Numbered from the stretch's first letter, positions 27,368-36,296 are shown. The stretch: 64,000 bases of DNA from JAQBVV01 sp965249205 (GCA_965249205.1 CBDFLL010000002.1:186001-250000), one strand, 5' to 3'. Numbers and translations: made by a program. Notes: generated by a model not told the origin, from the letters alone.

Positions 27368-28042
27368 TCAGGCGAAGATGAGCCGCCCGAAACGCTCAGG
27401 GGCGTGAAAGTTCAGCACTTCGCCAATTGGGGACCATGAAGCCCAATGTGGCTGTGACGTCTCGTCGCCACACTTGTAGAAATTCCCGGTCCAGGCTTCG
27501 GAGGCTATCGGCCGCCCGTGGCCGGTCACGTCCGCAAACAAGGACCAGGGAATCGTGTACTGGATGCTCCACGTCACGGGACGCGCAATCTCTGGATCGA
27601 TGCGCTCCGGCAGGTTATGGAAACGCCGAATGCGATCATTCCACTGTGTTTCGAGTAGGCGGCAACGCCGGAAGCCCTCTGGTGTGCGGGTCCAGTCTTC
27701 GATGAACGACGCCAACAGCGAACCGCCCGCGCTCATTTCAAAATTCAGATAGCCACCGGCCCCACCGGGGCGGACGAAAAACTCCGCGCACGAATCCTTG
27801 TGCACCTGCGCCTGAAACCCGACATTGGTCACGCGCACGTAACGGTCCATCACGCGGAAATGAACGTGAATGCCTTCCTCGCTATGCGCCACCTTGGCCT
27901 CGGTGAGTGGGCGGTGCGTCGAACTGCGTGAGTGAAAGTGCGAGACCGCGACCGGAGCGACCGCGCGCCAGTCCGCCGAACTCCAGCCGCTCTCAGGCGC
28001 GGGCGGACGTGCTGCGCGGGCAATCGTGTAGCTGTGTTCCAT
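27368..28042 (-). CDS. CBM9-like (DOMON-type) domain protein
   Basis: 224 residues without a signal peptide, made almost entirely of one carbohydrate-binding family 9-like beta-sandwich (VHKDSCAEFFVRP, then WTIPWSLF-like and GNFYKCGDETSQPHWASWSPI, a pattern shared by CBM9 proteins). Members bind sugars or haem; here the ligand is unknown. Lack of an export signal suggests a cytoplasmic protein or a misread start. It is separated from the EVE gene by 54 bases on the same strand. Confidence 0.7.
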   Translation of the reverse strand: MEHSYTIARAARPPAPESGWSSADWRAVAPVAVSHFHSRSSTHRPLTEAKVAHSEEGIHVHFRVMDRYVRVTNVGFQAQVHKDSCAEFFVRPGGAGGYLNFEMSAGGSLLASFIEDWTRTPEGFRRCRLLETQWNDRIRRFHNLPERIDPEIARPVTWSIQYTIPWSLFADVTGHGRPIASEAWTGNFYKCGDETSQPHWASWSPIGEVLNFHAPERFGRLIFA

Positions 28043-28096
28043 GACCTCGCTACGGAGATCAGCCGCGAGAGCACAGCATCACGAATAGGGCTCCGC

Positions 28097-28567
28097 TCAC
28101 CGGCGCTTTCGGCCCAGGCGAACCACGATGTCGTACTCAGCTTTGGTGACGGGCTGAACGGAAAGGCGGCTGCCCTTCTGCGTGACCTTCATCTTCTCGA
28201 GCCCTGGCGTGGTCTTCAGTGTCTCCAGCGCGATCGTGTTCTTGAACGCTTCCACAAACGCGATGTCCACCATGTACCAGGTCGGCTTCGCCTTGTCGCT
28301 CGAATCATCGAAATACTTGTGGCCCTTCTTCCAGGCGAATTGATCAGGGTACCCGGCACGGGCAATCGTGGCCAGGCCCGTCACCCCGGACGGTTCGGCA
28401 TTTGACGCGTAGAACAGCACTGCGTCGCCGATTCGCATGTCGTCGCGCATGAAGTTTCGGGCCTGGTAGTTGCGGACGCCTTCCCAACTCGTCTCTCTAT
28501 CCCGCTGAAGATCGAGGATGGTGTACGCGGCAGGCTCGCACTTCATCAGCCAGTACTTTTTCGCCAT
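28097..28567 (-). CDS. EVE-domain protein
   Basis: 156 residues, nearly all EVE domain: KYWLMKCEP at 4-12, WEGVRNYQARNFMRDDM and the VLFYASN strand. EVE is a PUA-like fold that binds modified bases and is common in restriction and RNA-modification contexts, but stand-alone copies of this size are widespread and of unknown role. The ATG at 28567 is preferred over an upstream reading because TATCCT lies six bases before it and the conserved MAKKYW start follows. Confidence 0.88.
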   Translation of the reverse strand: MAKKYWLMKCEPAAYTILDLQRDRETSWEGVRNYQARNFMRDDMRIGDAVLFYASNAEPSGVTGLATIARAGYPDQFAWKKGHKYFDDSSDKAKPTWYMVDIAFVEAFKNTIALETLKTTPGLEKMKVTQKGSRLSVQPVTKAEYDIVVRLGRKRR

Positions 28568-28573
28568 GGGCAC

Positions 28574-28579
28574 AGGATA
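28574..28579 (-). promoter_or_regulatory. -10 element (TATCCT), leaderless start of the EVE gene
   Basis: TATCCT on the minus strand, six bases before the ATG at 28567, with no Shine-Dalgarno. Confidence 0.4.
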
Positions 28580-28605
28580 CAACGCGCGGTCGCTCGGCTC
28601 CGGCT

Positions 28606-28662
28606 GCAGGCGTTGCGCCTGCAACCGGTCACGATGAATTAGCGCGCAGGCGTTGCGCCTGC
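28606..28662. repeat. Pair of identical short hairpins
   Basis: GCAGGCGTTGCGCCTGC occurs at 28606-28622 and again at 28646-28662. Each is a 7-bp stem with a three-base loop. They lie between the M61 stop codon and the EVE promoter and resemble a REP-type pair; a transcription-ending or mRNA-protecting role is possible. Confidence 0.6.
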
Positions 28663-28685
28663 GTTCCGCCGCGACGGGCTGGCAG

Positions 28686-30599
28686 CTAGGGTGCGGGCGA
28701 GTTCAGCCAGGCATCTCGAAACTGCCGCTGGCCTGCCGTCAGCGTCTGGCCCGCATCCTCGGCCCGCACGATTTCGATCTCGGGGCGCTCAGCGAGTCGC
28801 AGCACGCTGGTGACCCGCTCTCCGCGACGCTCGAACACCAGCGCAACCTCGTCGCCCGGCGCGCGCCCATCGATCGCTCGACCGAAGTCGGCGGCACTGG
28901 TAACACCCAGGCCCGCGACCGCCAGGATCACGTCATCCCGCTCAAGACCCGCCAGATACGCCGGCGAGCCGAACCGCACGGCCCCCGCCACGCGCGGTCT
29001 GCCCTGCGCATCCTGAAGTCTGAGCTCTCCTGCGAACGCGCGAGCCGGGAACACCCGTCGAAGCAGGAGTCCCGCACGCGCGAGCAGCGGTTCATAGTTC
29101 ACAACCTCGTGGCCCTGGACGTACCGCGCGAAAAACTCGTCCGCGAACGCCGCGTCGCCGGACACGACGGCGAGTGCCTGCCTGAGGTCGGCCATCGTGT
29201 ACGGACGGTCGACATAGCCGGGCTGGCTGCCACCAGGTTTGCCATGGGCTTCCCAGAGCGCGCGCATGTAGTCGTCGAGGGTGACCTGGCCGTCGGTCCG
29301 ATCGCGAAGCGTGAGATCCAGGCCGAGCCCAATCGCGGCGCCCCACGTGTAGTACGAGATGAACGTGTTGTCGACGCTGGTCCGATCGATCGGAGCGGCG
29401 GCGTCGACAAACGGCGCGAATCGGCTCATCTCCTCCGCGCTTCGCAGGCTGCGACCCGGACTCATCTGCACGCGGTTGATGTTCGACGCCAGCCCGGCCA
29501 GATAATCGCCCGTGTCGCGCAGGCCGGCGCGGTGGATGATGAGCGGCCCGTAGTAGCTGGTAAACCCCTCGGCCAGCCACAGCTCACCGGACATGTTGGC
29601 GCGCTCGAAATCGAACGGCTCGAGCGATCGTGGACGGATGCGCTCCACATTCCACGCGTGAAAGAACTCGTGCGCCGCCGTGTCGAGAAGGCCTGCCCGG
29701 TTGGTGCGGATTGAGCTGGCGCTGGTCAGAATCGTGCTGTTCCGATGTTCCATGCCGTCGCCGTTTGCCCTTGGCAGGTAATCGGCGATAAAGGTATAGG
29801 CGTTGCCGTCAAACGACGGGTACTCGCCATACACGTGTCGGGCCTCCCGGACGATCCGTTCCACGTCCGCGGCAAAGCCGTCGAGGTCACCGTCCGTGCC
29901 TGCATGGTGCACGACGAGACGGACCACCGGAGACGCGGGTGCGTCCTCCAGCGTGAACGTCCGCAGACTGAAGTCGCTGAACTCGGTCGGGCTGTCCATG
30001 AGGTACTGCAGATTCGGCGCGGTGAACGTCCCCGCCTCGTCACCCGGCACGAGTTGCGTCCCCACGCGCCAATCGGCGCCGCTGGGCGCCTCGAACTGAA
30101 GAGTGACCGGCCGGTCGTCGAAACCACGGGCCCACATGAGCGCCGCCGGCATGTTGATGTGCGCGTGCGTACTGTCGACCGCGAGATACGTACCATCTAT
30201 GCGGTCGCCAAAAATTCGGTATGACACACGTACCGTGCTGGCATCTCCAGCAACGCTCCACGCATGCGGGTCCGGCCGCGTGACCGGCAGTGCAATACCC
30301 TCGCCGTCAGTGACTTGCACATCAAAGACATTCTTGGCGAACTCGTGTAATGCGTAGCGTCCCGGCGAGGATCGGCTCATGCGAAGTTCAAGCGGTCCCG
30401 CCGGAACGTCACGAAAAGTGATCGCCACATCCATCAACCGGTGTTCCGGCTCGCTGAATGACAGCCGGTACTCTACGGGCGCCTGGGCTGCGGCGAGTGC
30501 CGGTATGCCCAGGAGGCACAGGAGTACTAGCAGCGAGCAGGCGCGGCGTGTCGGAGGTAGGCGTTTGACGGACGGCCCTGGTTCGAAACAGCGTGTCAT
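28686..30599 (-). CDS. M61 family metallopeptidase, second copy
   Basis: About 637 residues, exported (SLLVLLCLLGIPALAAAQA). HEFFHAWN at about 310-317 and EGFTSYYG further on give the zinc site. A C-terminal PDZ-like segment (GSPAYLAGLERDDVILAV) is present. Same architecture as the protein at 10379-12220 but clearly divergent, so a paralogue rather than a recent copy. The ATG at 30599 is chosen because TATCGT lies nine bases upstream; an ATG three codons earlier is possible. It lies 54 bases after hemH on the same strand. Confidence 0.88.
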   Translation of the reverse strand: MTRCFEPGPSVKRLPPTRRACSLLVLLCLLGIPALAAAQAPVEYRLSFSEPEHRLMDVAITFRDVPAGPLELRMSRSSPGRYALHEFAKNVFDVQVTDGEGIALPVTRPDPHAWSVAGDASTVRVSYRIFGDRIDGTYLAVDSTHAHINMPAALMWARGFDDRPVTLQFEAPSGADWRVGTQLVPGDEAGTFTAPNLQYLMDSPTEFSDFSLRTFTLEDAPASPVVRLVVHHAGTDGDLDGFAADVERIVREARHVYGEYPSFDGNAYTFIADYLPRANGDGMEHRNSTILTSASSIRTNRAGLLDTAAHEFFHAWNVERIRPRSLEPFDFERANMSGELWLAEGFTSYYGPLIIHRAGLRDTGDYLAGLASNINRVQMSPGRSLRSAEEMSRFAPFVDAAAPIDRTSVDNTFISYYTWGAAIGLGLDLTLRDRTDGQVTLDDYMRALWEAHGKPGGSQPGYVDRPYTMADLRQALAVVSGDAAFADEFFARYVQGHEVVNYEPLLARAGLLLRRVFPARAFAGELRLQDAQGRPRVAGAVRFGSPAYLAGLERDDVILAVAGLGVTSAADFGRAIDGRAPGDEVALVFERRGERVTSVLRLAERPEIEIVRAEDAGQTLTAGQRQFRDAWLNSPAP

Positions 30600-30608
30600 T
30601 GCGAGCAT

Positions 30609-30614
30609 ACGATA
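30609..30614 (-). promoter_or_regulatory. -10 element (TATCGT), leaderless start of the second M61 gene
   Basis: TATCGT on the minus strand, nine bases before the ATG at 30599. Confidence 0.35.
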
Positions 30615-30653
30615 CTCAAATCTGGGCCCAACGCCCAGTGAACAGCGCGGTTG

Positions 30654-31634
30654 TCAGCGCGCTACGATCGGTAGCGGCCGTCCGTGCTCGCACCGCTGGA
30701 TCGTGCGCAGCACGACATCGGCCATCATCTCGATGAAGCGCTCGTCATCGTTGACCGCCTCGGCGCGCACCATCGGAAGGCCCAGCTCTCGGCATACGGC
30801 GGCCGCCTCGTGGTCCAGGTCGTAGAGCACCTCGATGTGGTCGCAGACAAAGCCGATGGGACAAATCACGACGGCCTGGAGGTCGGCTGCGTGTTCGCGC
30901 CGCAGGTAATCACACACGTCCGGTTCGAGCCACGGGTCCCCAGGTCGGCCGCTTCGGCTCTGGTAGACCAGTGCCCAGTCGCTGATGCCGACCTGCTGCG
31001 CCACAAGACCAGCCGATTCCAGGAGCTGCTCTCGATAGCGCGACGACTCGGCCATCGACATCGGAATACTGTGTGCTGTGAAGACCAGTCGCACGGCGCC
31101 GCGCAGGTGCGCTGGAAGTGCGGCGAGCGCTTCTCGAACGTGGCCGGCATTGGCCTCAATAAAAAGCGGGTGGTCGAACCAACTGTTCGTGAAGGTGATG
31201 TCGATATCTCCGCCCGCGCTGGCGCGTAGCGCCTCGCGCGCGTCCCGAACGTTCTCGCGGTACTGCTCACAGCTTGAGTAGCTGTGGTGCGCGGCGGTGA
31301 TGAAGCCGATCGCGCGCCGCGCGCCGGACGCATGCATCTCGGCGAGCGTGTCGGCGAGCAATGGGTGCCAATTTCGCATGCCGATATACACCGGCAGCGG
31401 ATAACCGGCGACAGCGAGCCGCTGCTTGAGTCCCTCGCCCTGCCGCTTTGTGAACTCTGTGATCGGCGACACCCCACCAAACAATTCGTAGTGGTGCGCC
31501 ACTTCCTCGACCCGCTCCGGGGACACGCGGCGCCCTCGCAGCACCCGCTCCAGAAACGGCCGGATGTCCTCGGGGCCCTGTGGTCCGCCGAACGACACGA
31601 GCAAGACGGAATCGAACGGCTGCACCGTTCTCAC
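30654..31634 (-). CDS. hemH: Ferrochelatase
   Basis: 326 residues. It inserts ferrous iron into the porphyrin ring in the last stages of haem synthesis. FTAHSIP (185-191, catalytic H188) and GFVCDHIEVLYDLD (261-274, E268) are the active-site motifs. The latter resembles the actinobacterial type, some of which act on coproporphyrin III, so a coproporphyrin ferrochelatase is an alternative that sequence reading alone does not settle. The start overlaps the pfk stop by four bases (ATGA). Haem supply suits the cytochrome genes in the window. Confidence 0.92.
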   Translation of the reverse strand: MRTVQPFDSVLLVSFGGPQGPEDIRPFLERVLRGRRVSPERVEEVAHHYELFGGVSPITEFTKRQGEGLKQRLAVAGYPLPVYIGMRNWHPLLADTLAEMHASGARRAIGFITAAHHSYSSCEQYRENVRDAREALRASAGGDIDITFTNSWFDHPLFIEANAGHVREALAALPAHLRGAVRLVFTAHSIPMSMAESSRYREQLLESAGLVAQQVGISDWALVYQSRSGRPGDPWLEPDVCDYLRREHAADLQAVVICPIGFVCDHIEVLYDLDHEAAAVCRELGLPMVRAEAVNDDERFIEMMADVVLRTIQRCEHGRPLPIVAR

Positions 31635-32791
31635 ACCTCGCTACTGGTCAGGAAAATCGGCAACCCCAGCATGTCGGCATACTTTGGCCGATAGCGCGCC
31701 ACGTTGTACAGCGAGTCGACATCGACCTTGCGCGGCCCCAGCATCGGGTCGGGAAGCGACGCCAACGTGTAGTTGCCGCTGACCAGCGCCGTCATGACGC
31801 CGTGCTTGCCGGCCAGAATTGCGTCGGTGGCGATGTTTCCGAACGTCGTCGCCACCAACTTGTCCACGAAGTCCGGCTCTCCGCTTCGCAGCTCGTAGGT
31901 GAGATCACTGGCGTTGCTCTCCTCGCCCAGGCGCTCCGCTATCTCGGTCTTGAGAGCCTCGGCAATGCTGGGTGGCCGCAGGTGACCGGACGCATCGTAT
32001 CGCTCAAACGCCGGCACGTACCCCTGCCACTTCGCGCCCTCCGACAGGACCAACAACGCGTAATTGCTCGGCGTGTTGCGCTTCTCCTCGGCGAGCAGCT
32101 CAAGGAGTCGGTCGAGCGACACGTCGTACTCCGGAATACAACATCGAATCGACGTCGTGTACGCGGAATACAGCGCCGTGAATCCGGATTCACGCCCAAA
32201 AATGCGGAACAAGCCGTAGCGTTCATGTGAACCGACCGTCGTCCGCTGCCGTTGAATGGAGTCTGTCGCGCGCGTGATCGCCGTCGAAAATCCGATGCAG
32301 TACTCGGTGTTGCGCACGTCGTTGTCCATCGTCTTGGGAATGCCGAGCACTTTCACGCCTAGCCTCTCGACACTCGGCGTCGTCGCCAGCGTGCCGTCGC
32401 CGCCGATCGCGATCAGATATTCGATTCCCAGCCGGTCCAGGTTGTGCACCGCATGCTGCGTGAGGTCGAACCATTCCCCGTTTCGCGGAACGCCCTCCGC
32501 GCTCATGAACTCCGGGAGTCGGCTGATGCGCGACGGACTGACACGGCTGGTGTGCAGCACCGTGCCGCCGGAGCGGTCGATAGTTCGGGTGTTTGTTCGG
32601 TCCAAGGGCCAGATGTATTTCGCTTTGCTGGCAGGGTCGTCCAGGTTGCAATGCGTGAGGCCCTCCCATCCCTTGCGAATGCCGATGACCTCACAGTGGT
32701 TCTGCGTGGCGCGGTAGACGACACTCTTGATGACGGAGTTGAGACCCGGAACATCCCCTCCTCCAGTGAGGATACCGATGCGCTTGCTCAT
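31631..32791 (-). CDS. 6-phosphofructokinase, group III-like
   Basis: 386 residues, cytoplasmic glycolytic enzyme. GILTGGGDVPGLNS begins the fold. GGDGT at 130-134 and PKTMDND at 152-158 are the donor-site motifs. In this family Gly at the first site favours ATP and Lys at the second is seen in PPi-dependent or mixed (group III) enzymes, so the phosphoryl donor is uncertain. The ATG at 32791 has no obvious ribosome site. Overlap with hemH suggests co-transcription. Confidence 0.9.
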   Translation of the reverse strand: MSKRIGILTGGGDVPGLNSVIKSVVYRATQNHCEVIGIRKGWEGLTHCNLDDPASKAKYIWPLDRTNTRTIDRSGGTVLHTSRVSPSRISRLPEFMSAEGVPRNGEWFDLTQHAVHNLDRLGIEYLIAIGGDGTLATTPSVERLGVKVLGIPKTMDNDVRNTEYCIGFSTAITRATDSIQRQRTTVGSHERYGLFRIFGRESGFTALYSAYTTSIRCCIPEYDVSLDRLLELLAEEKRNTPSNYALLVLSEGAKWQGYVPAFERYDASGHLRPPSIAEALKTEIAERLGEESNASDLTYELRSGEPDFVDKLVATTFGNIATDAILAGKHGVMTALVSGNYTLASLPDPMLGPRKVDVDSLYNVARYRPKYADMLGLPIFLTSSEV

Positions 32792-32955
32792 GCTTCATTG
32801 TGCTGTATCCGGACGACGCAGCGTCCGCGGAGCCAGGTTGGCGGTTCGGCGTCATCGGCCGCCCGGTGTCCGTCTCTGTCCAACGCATGACGTCGTCCGC
32901 TCGCCACCTGCGCAATGACCCGCCCCCGCTGCTCTCGTAGGTCAGGGCCGATAAG

Positions 32956-32979
32956 AACCATGGTTATGGTAGTATTACC
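32956..32979. promoter_or_regulatory. Probable operator/promoter of the VapBC pair
   Basis: A perfect 10-bp palindrome AACCATGGTT (32956-32965) is followed by GGTA-GTAT-TACC (32968-32979), four-base arms. TAGTAT (32970-32975) lies nine bases before the antitoxin ATG and could be the -10. RHH antitoxins usually bind such repeats to autoregulate. Confidence 0.45.
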
Positions 32980-32984
32980 CAAGT

Positions 32985-33266
32985 ATGGTTCGAGCTACAT
33001 TCTCGCTGGACGAAGCCACCATAGCCGAGATCAAGCGCACGGCTGCGCGGCTACGCAAGCCCCAGAGCCATGTGGTGCGCGACGCAGTGGTTGACTATGC
33101 GGCCCGCACCGACCGCCTGAGCGAGCGGGAGCGGTTGCATTTGATGGGGGTGCTCGAAGGGCTGCGCCACAAGAGACCGACGCGCCAGGCAACGGCCGTG
33201 GATGCCGAACTGAGGTCCTTGCGCTCCGCAAGGCGTGATGGGGGGCGCCGGCACAAGTCAGCATGA
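32985..33266 (+). CDS. Ribbon-helix-helix antitoxin (VapB-like)
   Basis: 93 residues. The first ~45 are a ribbon-helix-helix DNA-binding unit (RATFSLDEATIAEIKRTA, then SHVVRDAVVDY). The C-terminus is basic and probably flexible, suited to binding the toxin. It overlaps the PIN-domain gene by four bases (ATGA), the classic antitoxin-first arrangement. Likely autoregulated through the palindromes just upstream. Confidence 0.85.
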   Translation: MVRATFSLDEATIAEIKRTAARLRKPQSHVVRDAVVDYAARTDRLSERERLHLMGVLEGLRHKRPTRQATAVDAELRSLRSARRDGGRRHKSA

Positions 33267-33637
33267 TTGTTCACATTGATACCAGTGCACTGGTCGACGC
33301 CCTGACCGGCCCTCGCCGATCTCTCGAGACACTGATCAGCCTGACTGACCAGGGCCATCGCCTGGCGCTCTCGACAATCGTCCTCTACGAATGGCTGCGG
33401 GGGCCGCGGACCAGGGCCGATCTGTCGGCGCAGGAGGCCCTGCTCCCCTCCGAGCACGCGATTGGTTTCGGACCAGCCGAAGCCGCCCTCGCGGCCCGCC
33501 TGTACAAGCAGGTGGCGCGCCCCCGCGGGCGCGAAGTTCATCTGGCCGTGGCCGCGGCCGCAATCGAGCATGGTGCCGCCATCTGGACGCTCGACTCGGG
33601 CGACTTTCGCGACATCCCCGAGTTGCGTCTGGTGTGA
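33263..33637 (+). CDS. PIN-domain toxin (VapC-like)
   Basis: 124 residues. PIN-fold RNases of this kind cut tRNA or rRNA and are held inactive by the paired antitoxin. Acidic residues D6 (HIDTSALVD), E43 (LYEWLRG) and D111/D114 (TLDSGDF) are in place. At the usual third position, in REVHLAVAAAA, there is H93 rather than Asp, with E91 two residues before, so the metal site may be altered. The role is inferred from pair structure. Confidence 0.87.
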   Translation: MIVHIDTSALVDALTGPRRSLETLISLTDQGHRLALSTIVLYEWLRGPRTRADLSAQEALLPSEHAIGFGPAEAALAARLYKQVARPRGREVHLAVAAAAIEHGAAIWTLDSGDFRDIPELRLV

Positions 33638-33727
33638 TTGTGAAGCCCCGGAACACCGGTAGCGGATCTCGTTCTTCTCTTCGGATTTCACAGTTACCCA
33701 TGTCCCCGGAATGGACCCTCTGTAGGG

Positions 33728-33820
33728 TGGCGGTGAGGCAGGGATTCGAACCCTGGGTAGGGGTTTAAGCCCTACAACGGTTTAGCAAACCGCCGCCTTC
33801 AGCCTCTCGGCCACCTCACC
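33728..33820 (-). tRNA. tRNA-Ser (GCU)
   Basis: The minus strand begins GGTGAGG at 33820 and closes with CCTCACC, discriminator G and an encoded CCA. Anticodon loop TTTGCTAAA gives GCU, and the long variable arm (TTGTAGGGCTTAAACCCCTAC) is characteristic of serine tRNAs. The T-loop GGTTCGAATCC is present. A TATAAT at 33875-33870 upstream may be its -10. Confidence 0.95.
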
Positions 33821-33943
33821 GTATAGGGGTTGCCGTCTGTGGACGCTCGCAAACGGCCTCGCTCCCAACATTATAGCGATCGTCGGCGCGCGCCGTTTCA
33901 GGACGGTGCATCGCCACCGGGCCTCGGGGATAATGCGTGCGAC

Positions 33944-34990
33944 ATGCCCGCACCCGAGCCGTACATGACGATTCGGGCCGTTCGGCCGCTCGCGTCGGGC
34001 CTGCAGGCGCTGGGCCACGATCCCGCCCCCTTTCTGGCCGCCGAAGGGATCGACGCAGCGATGCTCGGGGACCCGGATGCCCGTGTGCCGTGGGGCTCGG
34101 TCCTGTCGCTGATCGCACGTGCGATCGACGTCACGGGCGATTCCAACCTCGGGCTTCACATCGCCGAACACGCCGAACCGGGATCGCTCGACGTGCACTT
34201 CTATGCGCTGCTCTCAAGCCAGACGCTCGGCGACGGCTACCAGTGCCTCTGCCGCTACCAGCGCCTCGTCCATGAGACGACGCGCATCGAGCTCACCGTA
34301 GATGGCGAGCACGCGACGTTGCGCCATGTCATGCCTGGCGGCGTCGCGGCGCCGCGACACAGCGCTGAGTTTCTGCTGGCGATCTGGGTGCGCGGCGGTC
34401 GAATGGCCACCGGCACCGACTGGGCACCGACCGAAGTCCGGTTCGCGCATCCGCAGCCGCAGGATTCGAGCGACCATCGTCGATTCTTCGCGGCCCCGGT
34501 GCGGTTCTCCACGGCAGAGAACGCCCTCGTCCTGCCGGCGGCGCTGCTCGAAACGCCCTGCCAACGCGCAGACGCGGCACTCCTGGCTGTGCTGGACAGG
34601 TATGCGGCGGATCGGCTCCAGCGGACTCCTGAGACCACCGGCTTCGCCGACCGCGCACGCGCCGCGCTGCTGGAAGAGCTGCGAGCGGGCGAGCCGAGCG
34701 CGGCACGACTCGCGACGCGGCTCAAGACCAGCGTGCGAACGCTGAACCGCACGCTCGCCAGCGAGAATCTCTCCTACCGACAGCTGCTCGACCACCTCCG
34801 CCATGAGCAAGCCTGCCGACAGCTTGCCGACGGGCGCGTCGCGATCGCCGAGATCGCCTTCCTCCTCGGATTCTCGGAGTTGAGCGCGTTCTATCGGGCG
34901 TTCAAGCGGTGGACCGGACAGACACCGGCTGAGTTCCGCGGCGACCGCACAGCGCTCCACGCAACGAGCAAACGAGATGCACTCGGGTAA
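33944..34990 (+). CDS. AraC-family transcriptional regulator
   Basis: About 348 residues. The N-terminal ~200 match the arabinose-binding-like domain seen in OruR/ArgR-type AraC regulators (LHIAEHAEPGSLDVHFYALLSS). The C-terminal ~85 hold two helix-turn-helices (TRLKTSVRTLNRTL, then IAEIAFLLGFSELSAFYRAFKRWTGQTPAEF). No target is evident: neighbours are a tRNA and the TTL-like gene. GATAAT nine bases before the ATG at 33944 suggests a leaderless start; an ATG seven codons later is the alternative. Confidence 0.9.
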   Translation: MPAPEPYMTIRAVRPLASGLQALGHDPAPFLAAEGIDAAMLGDPDARVPWGSVLSLIARAIDVTGDSNLGLHIAEHAEPGSLDVHFYALLSSQTLGDGYQCLCRYQRLVHETTRIELTVDGEHATLRHVMPGGVAAPRHSAEFLLAIWVRGGRMATGTDWAPTEVRFAHPQPQDSSDHRRFFAAPVRFSTAENALVLPAALLETPCQRADAALLAVLDRYAADRLQRTPETTGFADRARAALLEELRAGEPSAARLATRLKTSVRTLNRTLASENLSYRQLLDHLRHEQACRQLADGRVAIAEIAFLLGFSELSAFYRAFKRWTGQTPAEFRGDRTALHATSKRDALG

Positions 34991-35029
34991 CCCCATTCAA
35001 GCCGTGGGTGATCCCAACGAGCGTGGCAC

Positions 35030-36076
35030 GTGACTCAACAGCGGCGTTGGCGCTCGTTGTTGCCACTGAAACCGCCACGGAGCACGGTGCTCAAGGAAGC
35101 TGGCTATCAGCCCGCGTCAGACCGGGAGCCGTGGGACCTCTGGCTGTGGCAGAGCCGATCCGCCGACATGCGATCTCGCACGCAGGCACTGATGAGTGGC
35201 GGCGGCCTGGAACGTCGGCTGGCAACGCTCCAACCGCCAGATCCTCTCGCTGTGGTCGGGGCGATCCCGGGCGGGTTGGCGCTGTCCAACAAGCGCAGCC
35301 TCTGGATTCGACTGGTGAAAGCCTATGGGCGCGCACGGGCAGAGACGATCGCCCCGGCAACCTGGCTACCAGATTTCCCCGCTGACCGCCGTCTCCTTGA
35401 GGCGCGTCGAGGCTCGGATGCCCTGTATCTGTTGAAGGACTCGTCCAAGAACCGCCGCAAGGGGCTGACGGTCACCAGGGATCCTCTGATCGGCGGCAGT
35501 TCCCGGCACGTCGTGCAGGCCATGGTGCCGGATCAGCTATTGATCTCAGGGCATCGATGCAGCCTCAGATGCTGGGTTGTGCTGGTGCGGCACCAAGGAG
35601 TCCTCAGTGCCCATCTGTATCGCGAGGGCATCGTCATGTACGTCCCGGGCGGCTCGGCCGTCGAAGACCAGTGGATTACCCGACAGCAGAAGCACATCGG
35701 GCCGGCTGGCGCCCCGCAGCGACTGTCTACTTTGTGTTCAACGCTCGCGGTCGAGCGCGCGGACCCCGGCACCTTGCACGCCGGTATCGTCCGGGCCGTA
35801 CGAGGCGCCGTCAACGCCTCCCTGGGCGATCTGAGAGGAAGCGTGCTCAGCAGTCACCGCTGCTTTGAGCTGCTGGGCGCGGACTTCGTCGTCGACCGGC
35901 ATCTGAAGCCGTGGCTGCTGGAACTGAACCGGATGCCGAGCCTCGAGTCCAGGCAGGAATCGGAGCGTCCGCTCCGGTCAGCGATGCTGAGGTCAGCCTT
36001 CGCTTGTGGAGGTGTAGCTGGGTTCAGCCCGGACGATGAGTGCCCGGAAGTGGGGCGCTGGGCCATCCAGCTATAG
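35030..36076 (+). CDS. Tubulin-tyrosine-ligase-like ATP-grasp protein
   Basis: About 348 residues. The central to C-terminal part follows the TTL fold in order: LLKDSSKNRRKGL (134-146) at the ATP loop, VVQAMVPDQLLISGHRCSLR (161-180), LYREGIVMYV (196-205), CFELLGADFVVD (278-289) and KPWLLELNRMPSL (293-305) with the E298-x-N300 metal pair. In eukaryotes TTL-family enzymes add amino acids to protein side chains or C-termini. A bacterial member presumably ligates an amino acid to an unknown acceptor. The GTG start at 35030 has no clear ribosome site. It follows the AraC regulator by 39 bases on the same strand. Confidence 0.75.
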   Translation: MTQQRRWRSLLPLKPPRSTVLKEAGYQPASDREPWDLWLWQSRSADMRSRTQALMSGGGLERRLATLQPPDPLAVVGAIPGGLALSNKRSLWIRLVKAYGRARAETIAPATWLPDFPADRRLLEARRGSDALYLLKDSSKNRRKGLTVTRDPLIGGSSRHVVQAMVPDQLLISGHRCSLRCWVVLVRHQGVLSAHLYREGIVMYVPGGSAVEDQWITRQQKHIGPAGAPQRLSTLCSTLAVERADPGTLHAGIVRAVRGAVNASLGDLRGSVLSSHRCFELLGADFVVDRHLKPWLLELNRMPSLESRQESERPLRSAMLRSAFACGGVAGFSPDDECPEVGRWAIQL

Positions 36077-36296
36077 GTACGGTGTGCACAACGTTCCTCA
36101 GCGGGCCCGGCAGGTCGACGGACCCGCAAGTTTCATCTACCGCGGCGGATCAGAACTAAGGGGTATAGTTGGCAGCATCGGTCACCCCCCCTTGGGCTTC
36201 GCAGATTTCGCGTTCAGGTTGTCGGCACGTAAACACGGATACGTCTTTCAGAGCACTCGCGCGAGGGTGGTGTGATTCGACGGGAATGAGGCATCA

